This document shows, in pieces, positions 48,319 through 59,859 of a DNA stretch of 64,000 nt (within the stretch, counting starts at the first letter, position 1; every line of letters begins with the position of its first letter). The notes beneath the pieces are model-generated. The model was not told the DNA's origin. It worked only from the letters and a program-made list of their open reading frames with translations, and ran no database searches. Source of the stretch: Agapanthus africanus (lineage: Eukaryota; Streptophyta; Magnoliopsida; Asparagales; Amaryllidaceae); assembly GCA_030015575.1 (NCBI GenBank), contig JASDDO010000026.1, forward strand, positions 189,745,739 to 189,809,738. The letters are read 5' to 3'. Both the position numbers and the translations under genes were made by a program.

Positions 48319-49140
48319 TCAGTGTCCCGAAAATGGAGTTTTGGTCATCTTGCCTTTGAAACATGACTGGCAAGTGTCATAAGATGAAAATTCAAACGGA
48401 TTCAAATATCCATCCTTTTGCATCTTAGCTAGTCGTGTCGTATTGATGTGACCCAGTCTACAATGCCACAAGTAGGATTCGTTCAGTTCTGAACTCTTCC
48501 TCTTGTGTGTGTTTGTTATGCTTAGAACTGTTGATTGATTTAGAACATAAATGCCATTGCACAACGTGCCTGATCCAACCAACTTTTGGTTACGGAAAAT
48601 GTTCATAACATTATCCTGTAATACAAAATTATATCCCTCTTTACTAAACAAAGAAACCGATATAATGTTGCATATCAGGTTCGGCATGTAATAGCATTCG
48701 TTCAGAACCAATGTATTACCAGTTGGTAATGCAAGGTGATATTCCCCGACGGTCTTAGCTGCAACAATTGCACCATTTCCAACTCTTATGTCTTTATCAC
48801 CTTCTCCAAGTTCTCTACCTTTTCTAAGCCCATGTAACTGATTACATATATGGGATCCTGACCTGGTATCTAATACCCAGGACGTAGGGCAAATGGAGAA
48901 ACAGTTCTCTGTAACGAACACACCCGAAAAAAATGCATCATCATGTACTTTCTTCATTCGGGTGGGATGGGAGTCCTGGTATTCCCCTATGTCCTGTTCT
49001 GTCCTATAACTCTTATAAGATAGAACGGAACCAACGTTCCCCAGCACAGTATAACATGCGGGTTCAGTCAATACATCCATATTATTATCTTTATTAAGGC
49101 ATGACATGGTTGCTACCTGGAGAGAGAGAGAAGAAAACAC
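48319..49140 (-). pseudogene. pol: CopF protease tail and pre-integrase zone remains
   Basis: The protease part reads SWVLDTRSGSHICNQLHGL, followed by LPTGNTLVLNECYYMPNLICN. The pre-integrase zone is LWHCRLGHINTTRLAKMQKD and the zinc-binding CQSCFKGKMTKTPFSGH. The first about 60 residues (from 49140) have no clear family match and may be the worn end of gag. The stretch adjoins the integrase core. Confidence 0.87.
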
Positions 49141-51818
49141 TTTAGCGTATGCTCTTGCAAGATCAGATTGGTTATTATCTTATCTAATCAGGATGGCTCC
49201 TACTGTTTTTATCAAATCTTCCTTCAAACCTTAAAAGGAAAGACTAGCCGGGATTAATTACATCCTACAACTTCGCCGATCTTTCAGCCAGGCCAGTGTC
49301 GGTACTTTGAGGGAGGTTCCCCGTGCTTTCGCACGGACCTAATTATAGTAAACCTTGTTTTCCCAGAGGCGTAACCCCGTTGACACCTTTCTAGACACCT
49401 ACTTGATCGGATAATTGTCCTGTGTAAAACTCTCCTGGGAATAACAATTACTCGCAGTGGGTATCGGGATCCAACTATCTCATAGAAGGTATGCAATCTC
49501 ATTGCAAATCTCAACACTTGAAATTCCCGATAATATTTTGCCCCTGGCAATTTATGACCTTAACATAGTCAAAAAATCATAATTGCTAGTGAAGTTCAAC
49601 CCGTCATTTCCCGATTGAATTAAACCCACCTGCACGACCCTTAACATAGTCAAAAAAGTCGTACAACTACCATAATCCAATCACATCTCATGTTTTAGCA
49701 GATAAGTACTAATTAGCTACCGCACACTACGCCTTAACATAGTCAACAAACGTAGCACGAATACTAACTAGTCCTTATCTGAAATGACGGAGGGCTACGA
49801 CAGGTTTTTGTGAAAACCTATTGCGTAATGAACTTGATATCGTCGTAGAATCATGTGAATTTTGAAATGGAGTGATTTTGAGGCTTTTATTAGTTTTGCT
49901 AAAGAGGTCACTCCCGGTGAAGGGATCTCGGCCCTTTCCTTATGGAATAATGTGCAGAATATATCATATATATCACTGTGCAAAGCAAAACTCCAAAAGC
50001 AATCAAAAGTCAAACCGAGTGTTGTAGCATCTGCCAGTTTTGCTAAAGTGGTCACTCCCGGTGAAGGGATCTCGGCTCTTTCCCCATCGAATAAGGTGCA
50101 GGGTATATCATATATACCGCTATGCAAAGCAAAACTGTAGCTACCCTTTTTATTTAAAATTTTATTCTACAACATCTTTTAGGTTTCTTTTCTTTCATTA
50201 ATCACATTAATGAAGTCCCATCATTTAACTCACCTAAACATCACAGATAAATACGACGTACACTTATGCCATCCGCATTCGCCTCGATGTCCCCTCGTGC
50301 ACCGTTAGGTTAGGTAACTAACGACAAAGCAGGGCAGGGCTAGTGCGGGTGCAAAACATAAGTAACGTCTATATAATATATCAAATATACTATATACTTT
50401 ATCCATCACAGAACATATCTAATGACCACATCACAGATATCGCAGCAGAAACATAGATATAATGTGGGATATACTAGGACGTCCGTATTTAGTATTTAGC
50501 CAACAATAGAAAATACGGATTCCACAGTCGCGATGAATAGCCCAGCCCACATCCTGGACCCCTACGAGAGCGGCAAGCGACCCTACCAGTTCTGGAATTT
50601 AGGAGACCCGGTCTCGACTCCTCGAGATGGCCTCCCACTGAACCCCAGAACCCGGTCACCTGTGCTCCCCTCCTTGGGTCCAACCTAATGCGGAAAAGTA
50701 AATAATATATAACACTGGTGGCATCAACCTCAACCCGGAAGTGCCCCAAATAAAAGAATATTACATTACAGTTGAATTTACATGAATGAAAATATAAAAC
50801 TCTCATCTCACATAAAAAAAACCCGGCTATTCGATCGCGACAATCCTGCACATCATATCTCAGCAACACATAATATCATATATCATCAACGTAAGTAAGT
50901 ATGCATACACTGATCGTCGTCGATGTATAGCAACGACAATCGGTAAATACATACTACACTTACGGTCACAGAAAAGAATGTGTAAAACTGCAATACCTGG
51001 AATCCACATTCTCTTTAGACATCGTAAATGCGAAGTATCACATACTTCGTATTTCATGTCTAGTAATATGAATTCCACACATTACATCACATTCAAGATA
51101 ATTAGACAGTATCAAAGTTTTCGAACGAATGATCAAATACCCAAGATTCGGTAAAGCTCAACACTTGAGCGGAGTTCAAAAACCCGGAGTGTGACACAGT
51201 AGTAGCGGTCCAGCCGTAGAAGGGTCAAGCCAACGCCTCACATGTGGCACGCCGTACTGCCCCAAACCCTAAGGTTCAAAGAGCAGTTCAAGACGGTCAC
51301 ATAATCGAGTTAAGGTTTGTTGTCTTCTAGAAGGTCCACCACAAAACTTGCACGTATCTCCAAAATATTTAAACTCCGTGAAAAGTGATCAAATGATACA
51401 CGTTCAAACACTTCAATACTTTCTAATTTATCCGGAAAAGCAAGGAAATGAAAATTCCGATCGAATCGACGAGTCCAAAACCATCTCCAGAATTACAGGT
51501 CTAAATTCAGATTAAAAATACTCCAAAACAATATACAAGCAGATAGATTAGTTACTGTACAAAAACGACACGATGAAGCAACAGAACGGCCGCGGAACCA
51601 CGGCCTAAGCAGGCTATTGCCGCGGTTCCGCGGCGGAAATAGTTGTTCATGGCATCGTTTTTCGCAGTAATTCATACATTTACCTGCTGAATTTTTTGCA
51701 TATTTTTAATTCTGAAAATAACCGATTTTAAAAAATGTCCGGAGAGCGTCCTAGAAAGTCGTATTTTAGTTCGATCGGAGTTTTTACATCGTTAAAGTGT
51801 CGCCTAATGTTCTAGGTT
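49141..51818 (-). other. CopF long leader without recognisable gag
   Basis: Between primer site and protease there are 2.7 kb without a gag I can recognise. It contains the three TTGACTATGTTAAGG motifs (49560-49750), the duplicated GERAEIPSPGVT block (49880-50140), a GTCGTTAGTTACCTAACCTAACGG block near 50310 and the G-rich block near 50500-50690. All are also found in CopA in the same order, measured from the primer site. Open frames at 49284-49550 and 50489-50869 show no domain. Confidence 0.7.
51588..51634. repeat. GC-rich dyad pair in the CopF leader
   Basis: GGCCGCGGAACCACGGCC (51588-51605) and GCCGCGGTTCCGCGGC (51619-51634) have centres 30 bp apart, about 190-230 bp inside the primer site, as in CopA. 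Confidence 0.78.
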
Positions 51819-51831
51819 GGCTCTGATACCA
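51819..51831 (-). other. CopF primer binding site (initiator tRNA-Met)
   Basis: The minus strand reads TGGTATCAGAGCC one base inside the 5' LTR. Confidence 0.93.
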
Positions 51832-51832
51832 A

Positions 51833-53947
51833 TGTTGGGTTAGCCTAGCACCTCATGAAGGGTATTGGAAGCATCACATGTACCAAAGATGGAATTTTTA
51901 GGGTGCTAAGTTAACAAGCATCAGATCGTTTCTAGAAAAATTAGGGTTTCTAAAACTTGCATATCATCTCATGAAAGAAAAACTAGGGTTTTGAGAGTAC
52001 AACCTTTGTAGCTCCCTACGCTAGACTCCTCAGCTACTTGGGGTTTGGAAAAGCTCCGCTTGAACTCCTCTAGCTTACCGATGATCCACCCGGAGTCCGC
52101 TTTGTCCAAGCTTGCAACTTCACCCGATCAAGAGAATGAAATGAAGCTAACACTCCAAACAAGTGGGCTAGACTAGTGTAGAATGGTGTTGTGGTTCTCT
52201 TTCTCACTTCAAAATCCTATCTTGATGAATAATTTGCTCACTTGAAAATTCTAGAGAGCATGAGATCAAGGTTGAAGAAGATGATGGCTATTTTTGAAGA
52301 AGAGAAGAATAACTCCAAAGAGAAAAAGAAAAACATAAGTATATATATTTTCATCTCTCATCTCAAACCATGGTTAAACAATATGGATATTTATTTCATT
52401 TTAGTTAAAAGAGAAGAGGAAGATAAATCATGGTTAAATGGTAGGTGAATATGGTTAGGTCAAAAGAAGAGTGTAGAAACTAACTCATGATTTAATCTTA
52501 TCTCTTTTCTTTTGTTTTTAGCATAAATGGAAATAAATATCCAAAATATAAACCATGGTGTGAGTCTTATATTGCCACCATTTTCTATGTATAATCAACC
52601 ATGATAGATGATGTATGTATGTATGTATGTATGTATGCACATCCATATGTGCATGAAACTAAAAGAAAGAAAGCATACATGCATGCATACATCCATCATG
52701 TACAAGAAAGGATTTCAAGTGAGAAAACTAATGGTCAAATGATAAATCAACACTTGAATTATCAATCCGGCCATATCACATATGACCCCACCAAAAGCAA
52801 GCCGCCCGATCAATATACGGTATCCAATACGCGCATTTTAATCGGGTCCATGCGCATATCGCATACGCGCACCACAACGTTTCGCTTAGATTAGGTAACT
52901 CCTTGTGGGACTCTAAGACTCGTCAATACGCCGGCAGTCGGTGATGATCATATCAAGCACTCGCAAGCCGCAAGCGGTCAGCTAAACGTAACGGCCACCC
53001 GGGTATTGAACGATCAGAAGAGAACAAGCGAACCTGCTACAACTCCCGTCGAGCCAACCGGCAACACTACCGTGCAGTCCGGTCTCCTCGTCTGATATGT
53101 CGCATATCAAGTCTAGGGGTGGTAAACGTCAGACCCCAATAACCGTTAAGTCATGCCGATATGAGGCTCATAACGGGTCGAGAAACTTCTGGCAACACTT
53201 ACCAGCAAATCTCTGAATCAGCCCTGGCCAGGGACTTCCCTGTTACGGCCAATCGAGCACAGTGCAACATCAACCCCCAATACCGGGAGAGACGAAACCC
53301 CTCCTATCGCTCATTCCCTCCATGTGACTCGGGACTGTACCCAAAAATCACCGTTTTGCACGCCCTCAAGGACGTGGTAAGGTGGAAATCAAAGCACAGT
53401 GGGAATCACACAAGACTCTATGACGATCTCGGGTCTACAGACTAACCTGCACAACTGTCACCTGAGAACTGCCATCTGACGTGAAGTATAATACCATATG
53501 GGAGTTCTCGGCGAGTCAGTCCAGTGTACCCAGTCTCTACTGAGCACCCGTATACCATCTCTGATGTCAAACACCAATGGATATGGGATCATCCATCGCC
53601 CATCTCATGGGTCGAGAAGCGTATACGCTAGTCTACACTGGTATATCGATGCCCCGTCTCGATACACCCATGACTAGGGACTATGAAGGATGTACTTATG
53701 GACTACCATGTCCCCACTAGTATGATCCGCATCATAGTCCAGGTAGTCAAGTACACATCCTAAGGGCTTTACCAACATGTAACCATAAAACAGTATAAAG
53801 AGACAAGTATACATGTTAAGATAAAGAGCAACCAGATAGAATACTATCATATCGAGCAAGAATGTCATCTCTATATATGTCCAAGCATCCAATATAATAT
53901 ACATCATCTGTACAATACTGGCCTCTAGGGCATACATACAACTAACA
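51833..53947 (-). repeat. CopF 5' LTR
   Basis: It is 2115 bp, about 97% like 43711-45821. It holds a GTAT microsatellite at about 52613-52638 and the hairpins near 52743-52872. CTCTG at 53948-53952 follows. Confidence 0.92.
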
Positions 53948-53952
53948 CTCTG

Positions 53953-54326
53953 ATGTCAAACACCAATGGATATGGGATCATCCATCGCCTATCACATGGG
54001 TCGAGAAGATATACGCTAGTCTACTCTGGAATATCGATGCTCCGTCTCGATATTCCCACGACTAGGAACATTGAAGGATGTGCTCATGGACTACCCAGGT
54101 CCCACTAGTATGATCTACATCATAGTCCTGGAAGTCGAGTACACATCCTAAGGGCTTTATCAACATGTAACAGAGAGACTGAAAGTATACATGTTAAGAT
54201 AAAGAGCAACGAGATAGCGTACTATCATGTCGAGCAAGAAAGTCCTACCTATATATGTCCCAGCATCCACTACAATATACATCCAATGTACAGTAATGGC
54301 CTCTAGGGCATACATATAACTAACAG
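53953..54326 (-). repeat. CopG 5' LTR, outer end
   Basis: It continues the CopG LTR after CopF and matches 39311-39683 closely. It ends ATAACTAACA and is followed by GCGGC, the right target copy of CopG in the Del LTR. Confidence 0.88.
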
Positions 54327-54331
54327 CGGCA

Positions 54332-54928
54332 GGGCATCTTATCATCTCTACTTTTGCGGATACCGCTACGTTTGGCTGTGAGGCCGTTGCTTTTAGGTCG
54401 GTTTGCGGTTATCTGTTTGTACACTGTATATCTTTCTGTTAGATCTAGTATTCTCCATCTACCACTGTTTGTATATGACTTAGAGACGAGTTATGAGGAT
54501 TTGGTGTTGTATTATTATTTTTGGTGACTTTGGATGCCGTGCTCGTGGAAGCCGGTTTTGTTGAAAAGTTTACTTCTTTATGCAGTTTTATGTTATATTT
54601 CTTCGCTTCGGCGTCGTATATATATTTGGTGGTTATCTCTGCCATTGGGCGTGATTTGCTCCCGTTTGGGATGCTTTATATATTATCTATGTTGTACCTA
54701 TTTTTGGGGCTAGTTTTTACAAAGCAGGTGCTGCCGAAATTTTCAAGAAAGAAAACTAGAGTTAAATATTTTACTTGTGATTTTCCGAATGTTTAAAACT
54801 ATGTTTTTCTCCGTTGATCCAGTTTTGGGTGGTTTAGATTTCTGGGTTTCGGCTTACTTAAGTTGCGTACGCCTGTAGACGTTACGTAGTTTAAGTGCCG
54901 GTTAAGGGTCAAATTTTGGGTCGTGACA
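54332..54928 (+). repeat. Del 5' LTR, last part
   Basis: It resumes the Del LTR after CopG and ends GTCGTGACA, matching 62408-63004. A 91-codon hydrophobic frame (54521-54796) recurs in the 3' LTR at 62597-62872, but nearly all differences between the copies change the residue, so I treat it as chance. Confidence 0.92.
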
Positions 54929-54932
54929 AAGT

Positions 54933-54944
54933 TGGTATCAGAGC
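54933..54944 (+). other. Del primer binding site (initiator tRNA-Met)
   Basis: TGGTATCAGAGC lies four bases (AAGT) inside the LTR, the same arrangement as in ND2. Confidence 0.93.
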
Positions 54945-55164
54945 GCTAGCTTCTACCTTTCAGAGTGTAGGATGAGCATGGTATGATGAAGTAGGTGGCT
55001 TAAGCAGAGTGACGTAGTGTGTATGTTCCGCGGCATACTTACGACACGGTACTCCGCCTAAGTGACCTTAGGACTTATTGATTGGAATTTCTTCCGTGAT
55101 GATACACATCCTTGTGATTAGATTCCTGTTTCCTTATCGAATCTTGTTTCAATTTCCAGCCTTT

Positions 55165-56199
55165 ATGCCGCCGAAGACTACGAGGGCACAGAGAGCGGCC
55201 GCGAGGGCCGAGGTCAGAGTTGACTCGTCTGAGGCGAGGACTGACCAGGGCGGTACGCCTGTTGTACCGGAGCACATTGCTATGATTGGGGCTGGTATGC
55301 AGGACTTGCGCCAGATGATGGGGACTTTAGTAGAGGCCATTCGAGCGCAGGGGCAGGCAGTTGTTCCATCCATTGCAGGGACCATGATGGTACCTACAGT
55401 TCCGACAGTCACAGTTACAGCTCCGGAGGTTATTACCATATCACTAACCGAGTTCATAAGGCTGAGGCCTCCGGTGTTCACTGGCACAGATACTACTGAG
55501 GATCCGCAGTCATTTATCGACTGGATGGCCAGGATTTGTTATTCGCTCCGATGCTCTGATGAGAGATGGGTGGAGTTTGCGAGCTTTCGTCTGGAGGGTC
55601 TGGCGCAGAAGTGGTGTGAGTCGTTGGAGAGGGGCAGAGCCGCGGGTCTTGCTCCTATGACCTGGGCTGAGTTTATGACGGTATTTCTTGCCCGTTTTCT
55701 TCCACCGAGCATCAGGTATGCGCGAGCGCATAGCTTTGAGTCATTATGCCAGACTCCGGAGATGACGGTGTCTGAGTATGATGTACTATTTACCGAGCTG
55801 TCAGTGTATGCTCCGTACTTGGTGGCGACTGAGGAGATGAGGGTGAAGAGGTTTGTTTGAGGCCTGTTTACCCAGTTGTTCCTAGCCATCAGCATTCAAC
55901 ATTGCGACACATATGCAGCAGCGGTAGATGCAGCCCTATTGGTAGAGGAGCGTCTTTCCGAGTCGTCAGTTGCTCAGGAACCTAAGAGGGTTCGTACAGG
56001 TGATCTGGCAACGATGAGGGCGTTTAGACGTCGTGACAGTTCCCATTCAGATAGTGGAGGTTCGGGACGAGGTCGGCTTTTTTGCTCTTACCCTCTGGAG
56101 GGTCAGCAGTTTGTATCAAGATGTATCCGGTGCGGGAGTATGGGTCATCGGGTTCGAGATTGTGTTGAGCCACGTGTGAGCGAGGCAGCTGTACCGTAG
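55165..56199 (+). pseudogene. gag: Del gag remains
   Basis: The start MPPKTTRAQRAAARAE at 55165 is the usual Del/Tekay-like beginning. The core reads LRPPVFTGTDTTEDPQSFIDW, VEFASFRLEGLAQKWCE, FLARFLPPSIRYARAHSFE and FTELSVYAPYLVATEEMRVK. A zinc knuckle CIRCGSMGHRVRDC (CX2CX4HX4C, about 56122-56163) follows after a basic stretch. Gag would form the particle and bind element RNA. It is broken, but all landmarks are visible. Confidence 0.92.
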
Positions 56200-56364
56200 G
56201 TTGCCTTACCACGTTTTCCACCTCAGACTGTGTTGCCCCTTATGCCGGTTGTTGCTCCGCGTCAGACTCTTGTGCAGAGAGGTCGAGGTCGTGGTGGTTT
56301 TGTACAGAGAGGGCGGGGTGGTAGAGGTGGAGGTCAGCCCGTTGCCGGTAGAGGGTAGGCTCGA

Positions 56365-56880
56365 GTGTTTGCCTTGACTCACCATGACTCTCAGGCGTCC
56401 AATGCTGCGGTTTCAGGTACCCTTTCTGTATGTTCCTATGATGCGCATGTTCTTTTTTATCCAGGATCTACGCATTCGTATGTTTCTACGCACTTCGTGC
56501 CGAGGTTAGGCCGGGAGTCATGTTGGCTAGATCAACTGCTAGTCGTGGCTACTCCTGTAGGAGAGTCGTTTGTTGCACGACACGTGTTTCGGTCGTGTGT
56601 TGTCCATATTGGGGACAGAGTTTTCCCCGTCGACTTGATCCTTCTTTAGATGTTGGACTTCGATGTTCTGCTGGGCATGGACTGTTTAGCTACTTGCTAT
56701 GCGTATATGGACTGTCACGAGAAGACAGTTAGGTTTTGTTTTCCTGGCGAGTCAGTGTTTGTTGTGCAGGGGGGCTGTGGTTCCGCCCCTCACAGTTTGA
56801 TTTCTGTCCTTTGTGCTAGTCGGCTTTTGAGGAGAGGATGTCAGGGATTCTTGGCTTTCATTCATGATACTGGAGCCACA
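56365..56880 (+). pseudogene. pol: Del protease remains
   Basis: The active-site neighbourhood reads VLFYPGSTHSYVSTHF, close to the usual VLFDPGSTHS of this lineage, followed by GDRVFPVDLILL and the DVLLGMDCLATCYAYMDC block. It would process the polyprotein. It is worn in the same measure as its neighbours. Confidence 0.87.
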
Positions 56881-56889
56881 GTGGAGTCA

Positions 56890-57749
56890 TTAGATCAGGT
56901 TCGTACCGTGAGAGAGTTTCCCGACGTCTTTCCTGATGAGTTACCTAGGTTGCCGCCAGAGCGTGATATTGAGTTCTGCATTGATCTGATTCCTGACACG
57001 GAGCCATTTCCATACCGCCTTATCGGATGGCTCCGGCAGAGCTTGGAGAGCTTAAAGATCAATTGCAAGGGTTGCTTGATATGGGACTTGTGCGTCCGAG
57101 TGTTTCGCCATAGGGAGCTCCTGTTCTGTTCGTCAAGAAGAAGGACGGCAGTTTGAGGCCGTGTGTGGATTATCGTCAATTGAACCGAGTTACGGTGCGT
57201 AATAGGTATCCTTTGCCTCACATTGACGAATTATTTGATCAGCTCCAGGGTGCGAAACATTTTTCTAAGATTGATTTGCTTTCGGGTTATCATCAGTTAC
57301 GGGTTCAGAATGATGACATTCCGAAGACTGCTTGTTGTGCGCGCTATGGGCGCTATGAGTTTTTGGTGATGTTGTTCGGACTCACCAATGCGCCAGCAGC
57401 GTTCATGGATCTGATGAACTGGATTTTTAGGCCGTTCCTCGGCCAGTTTATTATTGTGTTTATAGATGACATACTGGTCTACTCTAGGAGTCGTGAGGAG
57501 CATGAGCAGCACTTGAGAATTGCTTTGCAGATTTTGAGAGAGCACCAGCTGTATGCTAAATTCTCAAAGTCCGTATTTTGGCTTGATAGTGTTGACTTCC
57601 TGGGTCATGTGGTGACTGGTGATGGTATTCTAGTGGACCCGAGAAAGATCGAGTCTATGCAGCTTTGGCCCAGACCTGTATCGGTGACTGAGGTCCGCAG
57701 CTTTTTGGGCTTAGCTGGTTATTATCGCCGTTTTGTGCAGGATTTCTGA
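56890..57749 (+). pseudogene. pol: Del reverse transcriptase remains
   Basis: The start VREFPDVFPDELPRLPPERD is the standard entrance to the enzyme in chromoviruses. [53 protein letters not shown] and the catalytic FIDDILVYS (about 57459-57488) follow, then [17 protein letters not shown] and [15 protein letters not shown]. This is a Ty3/Gypsy reverse transcriptase of the Del/Tekay type. It is broken but well preserved. Confidence 0.94.
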
Positions 57750-58260
57750 AGTATTGTTGCACCGCTGACTGGACTGACCTGGAAGGGAGTTCTTTTTCTT
57801 TAGACTGATGCGTGTGAGCATAGTTTTCAACAGCTGAAGACTCGGTTGACGACAGCACCAGTTCTATCTATGCCTTCTGGATCGGGCGGCTATGTTGTTT
57901 ATTGTGATGCTTCTCGAGTGGGGCTCGGCTGTGTATTGATGCAGCACAATAGAGTGATTCCTTATGCTTCTAGGCAGCTGAAGAAGAACGAGCAGAATTA
58001 CCCCACTCACGATCTTGAGATGGCCGCGGTAGTCTTTGCGTTGATGATTTGGAGACACTACTTGTACGGGGAGTCATGTCAGATCTTCACGGATTACAAG
58101 AGCTTGAAATACATCTTCCAGCAGCGGGATCTGAATCTGAGACAGCGCCGTTGGATGGAGCTAGTGTAGGATTATGATTGTGAGATCCTTTATTACCCGG
58201 GCAAGGCGAATGTGGTAGCTGATGCTTTGAGTCGTAAGCCCTGGGGTAGCTTGTCCCAGT
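57750..58260 (+). pseudogene. pol: Del RNase H remains
   Basis: Landmarks are [80 protein letters not shown] and the end NVVADALSRK. These are the conserved RNase H blocks of chromoviruses. The region is broken. It leads into integrase. Confidence 0.92.
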
Positions 58261-58417
58261 TGAGCGCAGTTCAGCATCAGTCTTCTGCAGATTGGCAGCT
58301 CTTGTGTGATGGTAAAGTGCAGTTTGAGTTCACTTCTACTAGGGACAGTTTGCTCATGTCCGCGCCCGTCCACTTCTACTTGATCGTATCTGTGAGGCGC
58401 AACCCAGTGATACCCGT

Positions 58418-59656
58418 TTGTCTGAGATTCTTGAGCTTGTTCGACAGGGTACGGTTTTGGAGTTCATGATTGATGACCAAGGTGTGCTACGATGCGGGAC
58501 TCGCTTGTGTGTACCAGATGCTGATGGGTTGAGATGCGAGATCCTAAAGCAGGCACATCAGTCGGCCTTTAGCGTTCATCCAGGTTCCACCAAGATGTAC
58601 CGTGACTTGAGAGACTTTTAATGGTGGGAAGGGATGTAACGCGATATTTAGGACTTCGTTTCGAGGTACCTAACTTGTCAGCAAGTCAAGGCTGAGCATC
58701 AGAGACCGGTTGGAGAGTTGCAGCCTTTACCCGTTCCGGAGTGGAAATGGGAGCAGATTTCCATGGACTTCATTATGGGTCTACCCAGGACTAGTAGAGG
58801 GTATGACTCCATTTGGGTGATTTTTGACCGGTTGACGAAAGCGGCTCACTTCCTTCCAGTGAAGACCACTTTCGGTTATGCTCAGTATGCTCAGTTGTAT
58901 GGAGATGAGATTGTGCGTTTGCACGGTATTCCCACATGCATAGTATCCGATAGAGGCACCCTGTTTACTAGCCATATTTGGCAGAAGCATCAGGATGCTT
59001 TGGGTACCCGGTTGAGTTTTAGCACCGTTTTTCATCCACAGACCTATGGTCAGTCTGAGCGGACTATACAAACTCTGGAGGATATGCTCCGTGCATGTGT
59101 GCTTGATTTTGGTGGCAGTTGGGATCGTCACTTGCCGTTGATTGAGTTCTCCTACAATAACAACAGCTTTCAGGAGACTATTCAGATGGCACCTTTTGAG
59201 GCCTTGTATGGCAGGAAGTGTCGATCGCCAGTCTGTTGGGCCGAACTCAGCGAGAGTAGAGTGTTGGGACCTCAGCTAGTTCAGGAGACTACGGAAAAGA
59301 TCCAACTGATTCAGGACAGGATGAGATCATCCCAATGCAGGCAGAAGTCTTATGCTGACCGTTGTCGTCGCAGACTTGAGTTCCCAGTGGGGGATCATGT
59401 ATTCCTGAGGATTTCTCCGATGAAGGGCGTTATGCGATTTAGGAAGAGGGGGAAGCTCAGTCCCAAATTTATAGGTCCTTTCGAGATCCTTGAGCGAGTG
59501 GGTTCCGTTGCTTATCGTTTGGCGCTCCCGCCTACTTTTCCGGATGTTCACCCCGTTTTTCATGTGTCGATGCTTCGTAGATACCTTCATGATCCTTCTC
59601 ACATGATTCAGCATGAGACCGTTCAGCTTGAGCGTGATCTTTCGTTCACCGAGTAG
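58418..59656 (+). pseudogene. pol: Del integrase remains with GPF module
   Basis: The zinc-binding part includes [20 protein letters not shown] and the CQQVKAEH neighbourhood. The core has the first aspartate in ISMDFIMGLPRTSRGYDSIW, the second in CIVSDRGTLFTSHIWQ and the glutamate in GQSERTIQTLEDMLRA, so the triad is readable. Downstream come FEALYGRKCRSPVCW and the GPF-type module KLSPKFIGPFEILERVGSVA, then HPVFHVSMLRRYLHDPSH. A 312-codon stretch from 58718 is continuous, the longest one with clear domains in the Del interior. Confidence 0.94.
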
Positions 59657-59818
59657 CCGACAGTTATTTTGGATCGGCAGGTGAAGAAACTTCGGTCAAA
59701 GGTCTTGCTATCTGTGAAGGTTCTTTGACGTAGCCTTACTAGTGAAGAGATCATTTGGGAGGCCGAGAGCGAGATGCGGAAGAAATTCCCTCATCTTTTT
59801 GAAGGTACGCTTAGTAGT
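59657..59818 (+). pseudogene. Del chromodomain-like tail remains
   Basis: After the GPF module the sequence encodes pieces such as VILDRQVKKLRSK and IIWEAESEMRKKFPHLF, which match the carboxyl end of Del/Tekay integrases. In that lineage the end is a divergent chromodomain thought to steer integration into heterochromatin. The assignment rests on position and these short blocks. Confidence 0.72.
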
Positions 59819-59847
59819 TAATTTTAATTCGGGGACCGAGTTTCTAT

Positions 59848-59859
59848 AAGGGGGGAGAT
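59848..59859 (+). other. Del polypurine tract
   Basis: AAGGGGGGAGAT lies directly before the 3' LTR and is similar to the ND1 tract at 33509-33520. Confidence 0.88.

Larger units (their letters stand above)
43711..53947 (-). mobile_element. CopF: Angela/BARE1-like Copia element
   Basis: It is 10,237 bp on the minus strand. The 3' LTR is 43711-45821 and the 5' LTR 51833-53947, with the primer site at 51819-51831 and the polypurine tract at 45822-45836. Target copies are CTCGG (43706-43710) and CTCTG (53948-53952); the CopG 3' LTR shows CTCTG at the matching place. Protease tail, integrase, reverse transcriptase and RNase H occur in Copia order. The sequence style (LRSDRRGEYL, FWGYALRTAAYLLNQVPSKSV) suggests the Angela/BARE1 lineage. 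No gag is recognised in the long leader. LTRs differ by about 3%. It is broken in several places. Confidence 0.92.
37493..54326 (-). mobile_element. CopG: Copia element, interrupted by CopF
   Basis: This minus-strand Copia lies in the Del 5' LTR, flanked by ACGGC (37488-37492) and GCGGC (54327-54331), one mismatch; the Del 3' LTR shows GCGGC at the empty site. The 3' LTR is 37493-39683. A polypurine tract and worn pol remains follow to about 42380. The 5' LTR is represented by 42382-43710 and 53953-54326, split by CopF. No primer site is found. The element is related to CopF in pol and LTR. It carries many breaks. Confidence 0.85.

Noticed and set aside
45837-49140. CopF as a potentially active element
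   Set aside because: Domains are well preserved, but the polyprotein is broken in several places and no gag is recognisable.
54521-54796. 91-codon hydrophobic frame in the Del 5' LTR, repeated at 62597-62872
   Set aside because: Almost all differences between the two copies alter the residue, as expected for non-coding DNA. It has no gene context other than the LTR end.
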